From assembly GCF_036688685.1 (NCBI RefSeq), contig NZ_JAQQPS010000019.1:62001-126000 (forward strand): DNA of 64,000 nt, given 5' to 3'. This stretch comes from JALYUM01 sp036688685 (GTDB lineage Bacteria; Pseudomonadota; Gammaproteobacteria; Burkholderiales; Burkholderiaceae_D). Positions 53,003 through 61,214 of this stretch are shown in pieces. Within the stretch, counting starts at the first letter, position 1. Each line of letters begins with the position of its first letter. The notes below the pieces were generated by a model that made no database searches, was not told the DNA's origin, and saw only the letters and a list, made by a program, of their open reading frames with translations. Position numbers and translations under genes: made by a program.

Positions 53003-53839
53003 ATGTCTTACCGATCCATCCTCGTCCACGCTTGCCAGCCTGCCACCGCGCAGGCGCGCTATCAGCTTGCCGCCAGAATTGCGCTGGATGCAGGCGCGCA
53101 GATGGCAGGTATTGCCGCATCCGGCGCCACCGAGGTCCTCTACCGCAGCGGCGCCGCCGCAGCGATGATGCCCATTGGCCCGGAAGACTGTGCCTTCCTC
53201 ACCGAAAGCGCCCGCCGCGACCTGGCCGCTTTCGAGGAGACCGTGCGGGCGACGGGCGCGCAGCTGGTGCCCGGGCGCGTCACCGATGAATCGGCCACAA
53301 GTGCCTTGCCGCTGGCGGCGCGCTATGCCGACCTGCTGGTGATCGGCCAGGCTTGCAGCCCCGACGCCATCGTCGCCAACGACCAGTCGCTGGCGCGCAC
53401 GGTGCTGGTGCATGCGCCCTGCCCGGTGCTGGTGGTGCCGGCCGACAGCCGCTCGGTGGCGCTGTCGCAGCGCCCGCTGCTGGCGTGGGATGGCAGCATG
53501 GAGGCAAGCCGCGCCGTGCGTGGCGCGCTGCCCCTGTTGCAGCGCGCCGGCAGCGTCACGGTCGCCTGTTTCTATCCGCAGAAATACGAGGCCGACGGCG
53601 GCGCCGGTGGTGCCTTGCTGGTCGCTTACCTGGCCTGTCACGGGATCGCTGTCGACCTGCTGGCGCCGGCGCATGCCGACAGCGTCGGCCACGCCTTGCT
53701 GGCGCTGGCCGAGTCGCGCGGGCACGACCTGATCGTGATGGGCAGCTTCGGCCACTCGCGCTTGCGTGAGGCGGTGCTGGGTGGCGCCACCCGGACCGTG
53801 CTGGCCGAGGCCAGCATACCGGTCCTGACGGCGCACTGA
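53003..53839 (+). CDS. Universal stress protein, tandem two-domain type
   Basis: A 278-residue two-domain USP. Start MSYRSILVHACQPATAQARY. The second domain carries QRPLLAWDGSMEASRAVRGA and the nucleotide motif MGSFGHSRLREAVLGGATRT. Third paralogue of this type in the locus. It is followed by a convergent PhaB gene 15 bases away. Its own FNR-type box and -10 box lie just upstream. Confidence 0.92.
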   Translation: MSYRSILVHACQPATAQARYQLAARIALDAGAQMAGIAASGATEVLYRSGAAAAMMPIGPEDCAFLTESARRDLAAFEETVRATGAQLVPGRVTDESATSALPLAARYADLLVIGQACSPDAIVANDQSLARTVLVHAPCPVLVVPADSRSVALSQRPLLAWDGSMEASRAVRGALPLLQRAGSVTVACFYPQKYEADGGAGGALLVAYLACHGIAVDLLAPAHADSVGHALLALAESRGHDLIVMGSFGHSRLREAVLGGATRTVLAEASIPVLTAH

Positions 53840-53854
53840 GCCTGCGCCCCGGCT

Positions 53855-54577
53855 TCAGGCCAGGTACTGGCCGCCATTCACGTCGAAGGTGGCCCCGGTA
53901 ATGAAGCCGGCCGCGTCGTCGGCCAGGAACACCACCATCCGGGCCACGTCGGTAGGCGTGCCCAGGCGCCCGACCGGGATGCCTGCCACGATCGCCTGCA
54001 GCACATCGGGCCGGACCCCGGCCGCCATGGCGGTGTCGCAGTAGCCCGGCGCGATGGCGTTGACCGTGATGTTGCGCGCGGCGTTTTCCAGCGCAAGCGC
54101 CTTGGTAAAACCCAAGATGCCGGCCTTGGCGGCGGCGTAATTGGTCTGCCCGGCCTGCCCCTTGCGACCATTGACCGAACTGATGTTCACGATGCGCCCG
54201 TAGCGCCGTTCGCGCATGCCCTCGATGACCGGGCGCGTCATGTTGAACATCGATCCCAGGTTGGTTTGCAGCACCGCCTGCCACTGGTCCGCGCGCATCT
54301 TGTGGAACATGGCGTCCTGCGTGATGCCGGCATTGTTGACCAGCACGTCGAGCGGCCCCAGCTGCGCCTGCACGGCCGCCACGCCACGCGCGCAGGCGTC
54401 TGCGTCACCGACGTCCCACTGGAATACGGCAATGCCGTGTTCGGCGGCCAGCGCCTGCGCCGCCTGCGTGTCGTGGTGGTAGACGGCGGCGACCCGAAAG
54501 CCCGCCGCACCCAGCGCCGTGCTGATCGCCAGGCCCAGTCCGCGCGTGCCGCCCGTTACCAGTGCTGTTCTTGCCAT
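53855..54577 (-). CDS. phaB: Acetoacetyl-CoA reductase (PhaB-type SDR)
   Basis: A 240-residue NADPH-dependent reductase. Cofactor motif TGGTRGLGLAIS; NNAG in VLVNNAGITQDAMFHKM, a strong PhaB marker; catalytic Ser in NISSVNGRKGQAGQTNY and Tyr-Lys in YAAAK. The C-terminus GFITGATFDVNGGQYL matches PhaB. It makes (R)-3-hydroxybutyryl-CoA, the substrate of PhaC. The ATG at 54577 has GGGAGGA upstream. The perfect FNR box at 54654 is placed between it and the divergent hemerythrin-like gene and could serve both. Confidence 0.93.
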   Translation of the reverse strand: MARTALVTGGTRGLGLAISTALGAAGFRVAAVYHHDTQAAQALAAEHGIAVFQWDVGDADACARGVAAVQAQLGPLDVLVNNAGITQDAMFHKMRADQWQAVLQTNLGSMFNMTRPVIEGMRERRYGRIVNISSVNGRKGQAGQTNYAAAKAGILGFTKALALENAARNITVNAIAPGYCDTAMAAGVRPDVLQAIVAGIPVGRLGTPTDVARMVVFLADDAAGFITGATFDVNGGQYLA

Positions 54578-54653
54578 ATCGTCCTCCCGAAATGATCGTC
54601 GCGTTGCACAGGACCAGTCTACCCGGCACGATGTGCGGGCATCAGGGCTTGAA

Positions 54654-54667
54654 TTGATTTGCATCAA
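54654..54667. promoter_or_regulatory. Perfect FNR/Anr box between phaB and the hemerythrin-like gene
   Basis: TTGATTTGCATCAA is a perfect match. Rightward, AACAAT at 54691-54696 fits a -10 box at the right spacing for 54727. Leftward the centre is 83.5 bases from the phaB start. One symmetric box in a divergent space could activate both genes. Confidence 0.82.
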
Positions 54668-54726
54668 ACACGCGCCCACTAAGAATGCGAAACAATCACG
54701 ACTCCACCGCGGCAGAAAGAACCATC

Positions 54727-55131
54727 ATGCACACCATTCCTCCCAGCGACGCCGCGCATGCCATCGGCACGGCGCTCCAGCACAGCCGCAAGCAGTTGTG
54801 CCACCAGATCGACCAGCTGGCTGCGCGGCCCGAGGCATCGTTTGCATCGGGCTGGAACGCGCTGGTGGCGGCCGCCGAGGCGGCCTTCCGGCACGAAGAG
54901 AGCCTCATGGAACTGATGGCCTACGTCGGCCTGGCGGCGCACCGGGAAGAAAACGCCCGCACGCTCAGCGCCCTGCACCACGTCACCCCACGGGTCGATG
55001 GCGGCGACACCGGCATCGGGCGCGAAGCGCTGGCCGCGCTGGCCGTGATCGTGTCTTCGCACCGCTACAGCGTCGGCAGCGCCGCCGACCTGCACCTGCG
55101 CGGGCACAAGGTGACGCCGGGCCACAGCTGA
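54727..55131 (+). CDS. Hemerythrin-like (HHE-type) protein
   Basis: A 134-residue helical protein. The segment FRHEESLMELMAYVGLAAHR corresponds to the bacterial hemerythrin pattern HxxEE-LM-x(9-12)-HxxEH, and LSALHHV and SSHRYSVG supply further histidines. The normal H-x3-EH motif reads HREEN, so an iron ligand may be altered. Bacterial hemerythrins bind O2 or NO at a di-iron site. The ATG at 54727 is downstream of the predicted FNR-driven transcript start; the in-frame ATG at 54685 would be upstream of it. An oxygen- or NO-related role fits the regulatory context. Confidence 0.7.
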   Translation: MHTIPPSDAAHAIGTALQHSRKQLCHQIDQLAARPEASFASGWNALVAAAEAAFRHEESLMELMAYVGLAAHREENARTLSALHHVTPRVDGGDTGIGREALAALAVIVSSHRYSVGSAADLHLRGHKVTPGHS

Positions 55132-55165
55132 GACCGTGCCCGTTCCCTGTTTCATTCATGATTTA

Positions 55166-55181
55166 CACACATGAATGTGTG
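55166..55181. promoter_or_regulatory. Perfect palindrome upstream of the cupin gene (possible operator)
   Basis: CACACAT-GA-ATGTGTG is a perfect dyad with seven-base arms, 77 bases before the cupin start. A TATAGT at 55217-55222 could be the -10 box. The palindrome lies about where an activator or repressor would bind. The binding protein is unknown. Confidence 0.45.
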
Positions 55182-55257
55182 CAGAAACGCGCTCTAGTGT
55201 CATGCATCGGCCAAAGCTATAGTCAAGCGGTCGTCATCTCACTGAACAGGAAACAAT

Positions 55258-55683
55258 ATGGAACTCAAGCGCGCAGGCACCCAGCCTTCCATCAAAGGCC
55301 CCGAAGCCTGGTTCACCGGCACGGTCCGGATCGATCCGCTCGCCACCGGCAGCGCGCCCGCGCGCGTTTCGGCCGCGAGCGTCACCTTCGAGCCGGGTGC
55401 ACGCTCGGCCTGGCATACCCATCCGCTCGGGCAAATCCTGATCGTCACGGCAGGCTACGGCTGGACCCAGTGCGAGGGCGAAGCCAAGGTCGACATCCGC
55501 GCCGGCGACACCATCTGGTGCCCACCCGGCCACAAGCACTGGCACGGCGCGTCGGCCACGACGTCGATGACCCACATCGCCGTCCAGGAAGCGCTGGACG
55601 GCGTGGCGGTGACGTGGCTGGAAAAAGTCACCGATGAAGACTACCTGAGCCCGCTGGGCGAGTCAGCAGCCCACCGGCACTGA
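55258..55683 (+). CDS. Cupin-domain protein ((R)-mandelonitrile-lyase-like)
   Basis: A 141-residue single-domain cupin. Metal-binding His residues are in SAWHTHPLGQILIV and HKHWHGA; GDTIWCPPG is the typical second cupin strand. The pattern VSAASVTFEPGARSAWHTHP is characteristic of the cupin group annotated as (R)-mandelonitrile lyase-like or carboxymuconolactone-decarboxylase-associated. The substrate is unknown. It stands alone, has an AGGAAAC ribosome site and a palindrome upstream, and is convergent with the S9 pseudogene ten bases away. Confidence 0.88.
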   Translation: MELKRAGTQPSIKGPEAWFTGTVRIDPLATGSAPARVSAASVTFEPGARSAWHTHPLGQILIVTAGYGWTQCEGEAKVDIRAGDTIWCPPGHKHWHGASATTSMTHIAVQEALDGVAVTWLEKVTDEDYLSPLGESAAHRH

Positions 55684-55692
55684 TTGCGACGC

Positions 55693-56650
55693 TCAGCGGG
55701 TCACAGCCGGCGCGTCCTTCACGTACTTGTCGGACCAGCGCAGCATTTCGTACAGCTTGGTCGACTGCAGCGGCGTGGTGCCGGGGTTGGCGTCGTCGCC
55801 GAAGTGCACGATCAACAGTGGCGTTTTCAGCTTGTCGGCGTAGAAGCAGGTCGATACTTTGGTGTAGACCTCGGGCGCTTCCCATACCGACCTGCGTTCG
55901 TTCTGAAAGCCGAAAGGCGTGAGCGACTTGTTGTACCAGCCGCTGGTGGCGGCGCCCGCGCGGAACAGGCTTGAATGCGCCAGCAGGCTGGCCGTCATCG
56001 GCGCACCGTGGCTGTGCCCCATCACACCGACCCGGTTCGGATCGGTGTGATGGGGCACCACTTCGTCGACCGCCGCCTGTGCATTGGCCACCAGCTGATC
56101 GGTGTCGGTGTCATACGCCTTGCGCGGGTCACCGACGATCGGAAACGATGCCGCCTTGATGATCGCGTAGCCCGCCAGCAGCAGCAGGCGGTACTGGCGC
56201 AAGCGCGGAAAGGTCGCTTGCGAGCCGGTGGTCTGGCCGGCCCTGGAGATATCCGCATAGTCGGCCGGATAGGCGTTCAGGATGGTCGGCAGGCGGGTGC
56301 CTTCCTGGTAGCCGGTCGGCGTGTAAAGCGTGGACGACAGCGGCACGCCGTCGGCGCGCGTGTCTTTCACCAGGCGTTTTTGCTGAGGTACAGGCGGTCG
56401 GCCTGCTGCGTTTTCAGGTCGAACCGGTCGAGGAAGGGACGATCACCGTCGACCGATGAACCGGTGCCGGCCAGCCGGATGCTGTCGCCCGCCACGCGGA
56501 TCACCGGGAAGCCATTGGCCAACTGGCGCCGCACCGGCGTGCCCGGATTGGCGTATTTCTCGTCGCTGGACAGGTCCCAGACCAGGCGTTTGGCTGGCGC
56601 GTCGTCGACACTCAACTGCCAGGTGCGCCGCCATTTGCAGTTGACATCGT
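55693..56650 (-). pseudogene. Decayed prolyl-oligopeptidase-type (S9) peptidase gene
   Basis: Two frames hold fragments of an S9 peptidase that is normally about 750-850 residues. The right piece (56367-56650) has GDRPFLDRFDLKTQQADRLY from the propeller. The left piece (55693-56370) begins at KDTRADGVPLSSTLYTP and has the catalytic serine in GHSHGAPMTASLLAHS and LTPFGFQNERRSVWEAPEVY. Around 50 residues are missing between them. Near the end, LQSTKLYE jumps to MLRWSDKYVKDAP, dropping the stretch with the catalytic histidine. Most of the propeller is absent. It is not a working enzyme. Confidence 0.85.
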
Positions 56651-56863
56651 AATCGGACCGCAGCGATTGAAGTTCCACACCTAAAATCAGACTGTGCCAT
56701 AGAAATATTTCCACGATAACATTAACGAGGCAGAGACCGTATCGTCTTTACTTGTTAACACCTTCTTAAGATTCGTCATACAGTATGCAGATTGGATGCG
56801 CGTTGCGTCCAGCAGCGAACCGTCGTGTTCTGCTGTCCGTCCTAGCTGAAAAGGAGTTTCGCC

Positions 56864-57550
56864 ATGAGCGCAAACCTGCAATCGACCTACAGCCAAACCG
56901 GCGGCGTGCCAGCCGTCCGTCACCGCGTGCTGCGCAATACCTACTGGCTGCTTGCCCTGTCCATGATCCCGACCGTGCTCGGCGCCCTGGTCGGCGTCTC
57001 GACCGGCTTCGCGCTGCCTGGCGGCGTGTTCGGCATGGTGCTGTTCCTGGCGGTGGCCTTCGGCTTCATCTGGGCCATCGAGAAAACCAAACAGTCCGGC
57101 GCCGGCATTGCCGTCCTGATGGGTTTTACGTTTTTCATGGGCCTGATGCTCACGCCGATCCTGACCCGCACGCTCGGCTTTGCCAACGGCGGCACCTTGA
57201 TCATGACCGCGTTCGGCGGCACCGCATCCATCCTGGCCGTGATGGCGAGTATCGCCACCGTGTCGAAGCGCGATTTTTCCGCCATGGGGAAATGGCTGAT
57301 GGCCGGCGTCGTGGTGCTGATCCTGGCCTCGATCGCGAACATCTTCCTCGGCATGTCGGCGCTGTCGATTGTCATCTCCGTCATGGCCATCGCCATTTTT
57401 TCGGCGTACATCCTGTACGATGTACAACGCATCGTGAACGGCGGTGAAACCAATTACATCACCGCTACCCTGAGCATTTACCTGAGCGTCTTCAACATTT
57501 TCTCAAACCTGCTGGCCTTGCTGGGCATCGGTGGCGGCAGTCGCGAGTAA
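56864..57550 (+). CDS. Bax inhibitor-1/YccA family membrane protein
   Basis: A 228-residue inner-membrane protein with seven predicted helices. Landmarks: NTYWLLALSMIPTVLGALVG in the first helix, YILYDVQRIVNGGETNYI, the family's most conserved block with the paired acidic residues of the proton/calcium leak site, and YLSVFNIFSNLLALLGI at the end. YccA modulates the FtsH protease in E. coli; other members conduct Ca2+ or H+. AAAGGAG lies nine bases before the start. It is followed 27 bases later by the TerC-CBS gene in the same direction. Confidence 0.92.
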   Translation: MSANLQSTYSQTGGVPAVRHRVLRNTYWLLALSMIPTVLGALVGVSTGFALPGGVFGMVLFLAVAFGFIWAIEKTKQSGAGIAVLMGFTFFMGLMLTPILTRTLGFANGGTLIMTAFGGTASILAVMASIATVSKRDFSAMGKWLMAGVVVLILASIANIFLGMSALSIVISVMAIAIFSAYILYDVQRIVNGGETNYITATLSIYLSVFNIFSNLLALLGIGGGSRE

Positions 57551-57577
57551 CCCAACTTTTAAAGGCACAGTCACGCG

Positions 57578-59143
57578 ATGATGGAATGGTTGTCGGACCC
57601 GAATATCTGGGTAGGCTTATTGACCCTGGTGGTACTCGAAATCGTTCTCGGTATCGACAACCTGATTTTCATCGCGATACTGGCCGAGAAAGTGCCGCCC
57701 CACCAGCGTGACAAGGCGCGCCTGATCGGCCTGACGCTGGCCATGCTGATGCGCCTCGGCCTGCTCACGATGATTTCGTGGGTGGTCACGCTCACCGAGC
57801 CGCTGTTCGCGGTGATGGGCAAGGCCATATCGGGGCGCGACCTGATCCTGCTGCTGGGCGGCGTCTTCCTGCTGTTCAAAGCCACAATGGAACTGCACGA
57901 ACGGGTCGAGGGCAAAATCCACGTCCAGAGCGGCCCGCGCGTGTATGCCAGCCTGGGTGCGGTGATCGCGCAGATCATCGTGCTCGACGCCGTGTTCTCG
58001 CTCGATTCGGTGATCACGGCGGTGGGCATGGTCGACCAACTGGGCGTGATGGTGGCCGCCGTCATCATCTCGATGGCGGTGATGATCACGGCCTCCAAGC
58101 CGCTCACCCGCTTCGTCAACCTGCACCCGACCGTCGTCGTGCTGTGCCTGAGCTTCCTGCTGATGATCGGCCTGTCGCTGATGGCCGAAGGATTGGGCTT
58201 CCATATTCCGAAAGGCTATCTGTATGCGGCCATCGGCTTCTCGGTGGTCATCGAGTTCTTCAACCAGCTGGTGCAGAAGAACTTTGCGAAACGGGACGCG
58301 CATGTGCCGCTACGCGAGCGCACGGCCGGCGCCGTCCTGCGCCTGCTGGGCAACCGTTCGCGGGCCGAAATCCGCCAGGACGCGGACGGCGACGCCGGGG
58401 CGCAGGAGCCGTCCGCCTTCGACAGCGAGGAACGGAATATGGTCAGCGGCGTGCTCAGCCTGTCGCGCCGCTCGATCCGCTCTGTCATGACGACGCGCTC
58501 GGACGTGACCTGGATTGACGTGCAGGCCAGCCCCGAGGCCATCCGCCAGCGCATTCTGGAGACGCCGCACAGCTTTTTCCCGGTGTGCCGCGGCCAGCTC
58601 GACGAAATCATCGGCGTCGGCCGCGCCAAGGAAATGATCGCCGACCTGGCGACGACCGGCGCGATCGACCTCACCCGCGTGCGCCCCGCGATCATCATGC
58701 CGGAAACGGCCGGGGTATTGCGCATCATGGAGACCCTCAAGCACGCGCAGGGCCAGCTGGTGCTCATCGCGGACGAATACGGCACCATCCAGGGCCTGGT
58801 CACGCCGATCGATATCCTGGAAGCGATTGCCGGGGAGTTTCCCGATGAAGACGAGCAGTCGGTCGTGGAAGTCCTCGGCGGCGATCAATGGAAAATCGAC
58901 GGCAGCGCCGACCTGCATTACCTCCAGCAGGTGCTGCACAGCGACGCCCTGGTGTCGCCGGACGCCGACTATTCCTCACTGGCCGGTTTCCTGCTGGAGC
59001 GTTTCAACACGTTGCCGGTCGTGGGCGACAGTCTGGAAGTGGACGACCTGCGCTTTGAAGTACTAACCGTATTGGAGCGGCGCATCGCCACCGTGCTGGT
59101 TACGCGCGTGCCATTGCCAGGCGTGCCTGCCCCGTCAGTCTGA
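57578..59143 (+). CDS. TerC-family membrane protein with CBS pair and CorC-type C-domain
   Basis: A 521-residue protein. The first 230 residues are TerC: LEIVLGIDNLIFIAILAEKV in helix 1-2 with conserved acidic residues, VLDAVFSLDSVITAVGM and KPLTRFVNLHPTVVVLCLSF. Residues 285-420 form a CBS pair (SRRSIRSVMTTRSDVTWIDV, HAQGQLVLIADEYGTIQGLV). The last 85 residues are the CorC_HlyC domain (LLERFNTLPVVGDSLEVDD). The architecture equals E. coli YoaE/YegH. TerC proteins have been linked to Mn2+ export and metal loading. Its final 44 bases overlap the convergent permease gene. Confidence 0.93.
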   Translation: MMEWLSDPNIWVGLLTLVVLEIVLGIDNLIFIAILAEKVPPHQRDKARLIGLTLAMLMRLGLLTMISWVVTLTEPLFAVMGKAISGRDLILLLGGVFLLFKATMELHERVEGKIHVQSGPRVYASLGAVIAQIIVLDAVFSLDSVITAVGMVDQLGVMVAAVIISMAVMITASKPLTRFVNLHPTVVVLCLSFLLMIGLSLMAEGLGFHIPKGYLYAAIGFSVVIEFFNQLVQKNFAKRDAHVPLRERTAGAVLRLLGNRSRAEIRQDADGDAGAQEPSAFDSEERNMVSGVLSLSRRSIRSVMTTRSDVTWIDVQASPEAIRQRILETPHSFFPVCRGQLDEIIGVGRAKEMIADLATTGAIDLTRVRPAIIMPETAGVLRIMETLKHAQGQLVLIADEYGTIQGLVTPIDILEAIAGEFPDEDEQSVVEVLGGDQWKIDGSADLHYLQQVLHSDALVSPDADYSSLAGFLLERFNTLPVVGDSLEVDDLRFEVLTVLERRIATVLVTRVPLPGVPAPSV

Positions 59144-60473
59144 AATAGCCATAACCGAGCGCCAGGAAGGCGGCGAACACGGCGAAGATCAGGGCGTTGT
59201 ACCAGATCATGGTGCCCATGCAGACCAGCGCGCTGGCCAATGCGAAGGCCGGAAAAAACGGATACAGCGGCGCGCGGAACGGGCGCACCATGTCCGGTGC
59301 GATGCTGCGTAATTTGAACAGGCTGGCCATGCTGACGATGTACATCGTGATTGCGCCGAACACGGACATGGTGACGATATTCGCCGTCAGCGTCTGCCCG
59401 CCCAGTTTGATCAGGTTGTCGCTGTAGATGGCCGCGATGCCGATCGCGCCACCGGCCAGGATGGCGCGCTGCGGCGTGCGAAAGCGCGGGTGGATCTTGC
59501 TGAAATAAACCGGCAGGTAGGCTTCCCGCGCCAGCGCGAAAATCTGGCGCGAGTAGCCGAGAATGATGCCGTGGAACGAGGCGATCAGGCCGAACAGGCC
59601 GAGCCAGACCAGCATGTGCAACCAGTTGCTGTTCTCCCCGACGATGCGTTTCATTGCCTGCGGCAGCGGGTCGTTGATATTGGCCAGCGTGGTCCAGTCG
59701 CCGGCGCCGCCGGCGAACACCATCACGCCCACCGCCAGCGCCACCAGGGTCAGGATGCCCGTGATGTATGCCACCGGAATCGAGCGGCGCGGGTCCTTTG
59801 CTTCTTCGGCAGCCATGGCCACGCCTTCGATGGCCAGGAAAAACCAGATCGCAAACGGGATCGCGGCGAACATGCCCGGCACCGCCGCCAGCGAAAAATG
59901 GTCCGCGCCGGCCCAGCCGCCCTTGACGAAATGGGCCATCGAAAACGCGGGAGACACCACGCCCATGAACACCAGCAATTCAAAAATGGCCAGTATCGTG
60001 ATCAGCAACTCGAACGTGGCCGCAATCTGCACGCCGACGATATTCAGGGTCATGAACACGAGATAGGCACCCACCGCCGCCAGCTTCGGATCGAGACCTG
60101 GAAACTGCACGTTCAGGTAGGCGCCGATGGCCAGCGCGATGGCGGGCGGCGCGAACACGAACTCGATCAGCGTGGCCGCCCCGGCGAGGTAGCCGCCCGT
60201 CGGGCCGAACGCCGCCTTGCTGTAGGCGAACGGGCCGCCGGCGTGCGGCATTGATGTCGTCAATTCGGTGAAGCTGAAGATAAACGTCGTGTACATCGCA
60301 GCGATGAACAGCGCCGTCACCGTGAACCCCAGCGTGCCGGCCGACGCCCAGCCGTAACTCCAGCCGAAATATTCGCCGGAGATCACCAGTCCGACGGCGA
60401 TGCCCCACAGTTGCAGGGTGTTCAGGGTTTGTTTCAGCGCCGGCGCGGCGCCGGGTGCGGGAGGCGTGGACAT
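59100..60473 (-). CDS. eat: APC-family ethanolamine-type permease
   Basis: A 457-residue transporter of the amino acid/polyamine/organocation family with about 12 helices. The N-terminus has LWGIAVGLVISGEYFGWSYG and GGPFAYSKAAFGPTGGYLAG, both typical of ethanolamine permeases (TIGR00908 type); IEGVAMAAEEAKDPRRSIP and GYSRQIFALAREAYLP also match. The ATG at 60473 has GGAG upstream; an extension of 16 codons is less likely. No ethanolamine ammonia-lyase is visible nearby, so the substrate stays provisional. It is convergent with and overlaps the TerC-CBS gene by 44 bases. Confidence 0.88.
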   Translation of the reverse strand: MSTPPAPGAAPALKQTLNTLQLWGIAVGLVISGEYFGWSYGWASAGTLGFTVTALFIAAMYTTFIFSFTELTTSMPHAGGPFAYSKAAFGPTGGYLAGAATLIEFVFAPPAIALAIGAYLNVQFPGLDPKLAAVGAYLVFMTLNIVGVQIAATFELLITILAIFELLVFMGVVSPAFSMAHFVKGGWAGADHFSLAAVPGMFAAIPFAIWFFLAIEGVAMAAEEAKDPRRSIPVAYITGILTLVALAVGVMVFAGGAGDWTTLANINDPLPQAMKRIVGENSNWLHMLVWLGLFGLIASFHGIILGYSRQIFALAREAYLPVYFSKIHPRFRTPQRAILAGGAIGIAAIYSDNLIKLGGQTLTANIVTMSVFGAITMYIVSMASLFKLRSIAPDMVRPFRAPLYPFFPAFALASALVCMGTMIWYNALIFAVFAAFLALGYGYFRLTGQARLAMARA

Positions 60474-60771
60474 CGTGGCTCCAATGCTGGTCAAGGTTGT
60501 GCAAGGGACAAGGTCAGGCACAGATTACTGCAAAGTCAGGCGTTGCGGCTGACATATCGAATTTCTTGACCCAACTTGCAACGCTGGCCCGTACTGGTGT
60601 TCCATGCGAACCAAAATTCGGCACGACCGGACATCAAATTGGGTGAACGCGCTTCGCACCTGGTAGCCAGTTTGCGTCGACTGGATTCATGATGCATTAG
60701 CGGGCTGCCAATAAAACCGGCAAGTGCCTCGCGTCGATGAAATGAAGTCTTCCGATGACGTCAACACGATT
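60474..60771. other. Intergenic region with no gene seen
   Basis: About 300 bases between the ethanolamine-type permease and the Rhs-associated island. The composition shifts from GC-rich to AT-rich here. I see no convincing gene, terminator or repeat. This looks like the left border of the island. Confidence 0.5.
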
Positions 60772-60957
60772 CTATATATCATCAGCAACTATCTTCACCC
60801 TGATCCATCCAATTACTTCTTGAGCCTGCAACAAGAAATCAGGCGACGGATCGCAGGTTCTATTATTTTGAATTCGTTGCCAATTATAAAGGAAAGCGAC
60901 ATAGCCGCTTTTTCTAGGTTGTCGGAGAAGATTTTTTAGCTCTTCAAATTCTGCCAT
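60772..60957 (-). CDS. Small candidate ORF of the Rhs island
   Basis: A 61-residue frame starting MAEFEELKNLLRQPRKSGYV with GGGAG at good spacing. It contains no recognised domain. A frame on the opposite strand (60742-60939, MKSSDDVNTILYIISNYLHP) is equally protein-like but lacks a ribosome site, so the minus frame is preferred. It is AT-rich, in the same direction as the Rhs gene and downstream of the lipoprotein, a place where orphan immunity genes often lie. That role is a guess. Confidence 0.35.
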   Translation of the reverse strand: MAEFEELKNLLRQPRKSGYVAFLYNWQRIQNNRTCDPSPDFLLQAQEVIGWIRVKIVADDI

Positions 60958-61214
60958 GGACGCTCCCATTCATTGGGACTTCAATTTTATTAATATAATG
61001 CCGTCGAGCGTGAAGTAGACGGATTAGTTGTCAAGACTCCTTGAGCAGCCATTGCCTACGCATCAGGATTTCCCCCATCGCAAGGATTGCGCAAAAAATT
61101 TGACTGAATGTCTTAGATAATCCCCAATCGCTGAATCAAGAAGGAGCGCTCCATGCCGTTTTGAGTAAACTGATTTCAACTCTCATAGAAAATCGCGCTA
61201 GCCGTAGTTGCATT

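Noticed and set aside
60742..60939. Plus-strand 65-residue ORF opposite the small Rhs-island ORF
   Set aside because: Protein-like, but no ribosome site; the minus-strand frame has GGGAG at good spacing. The choice remains uncertain.
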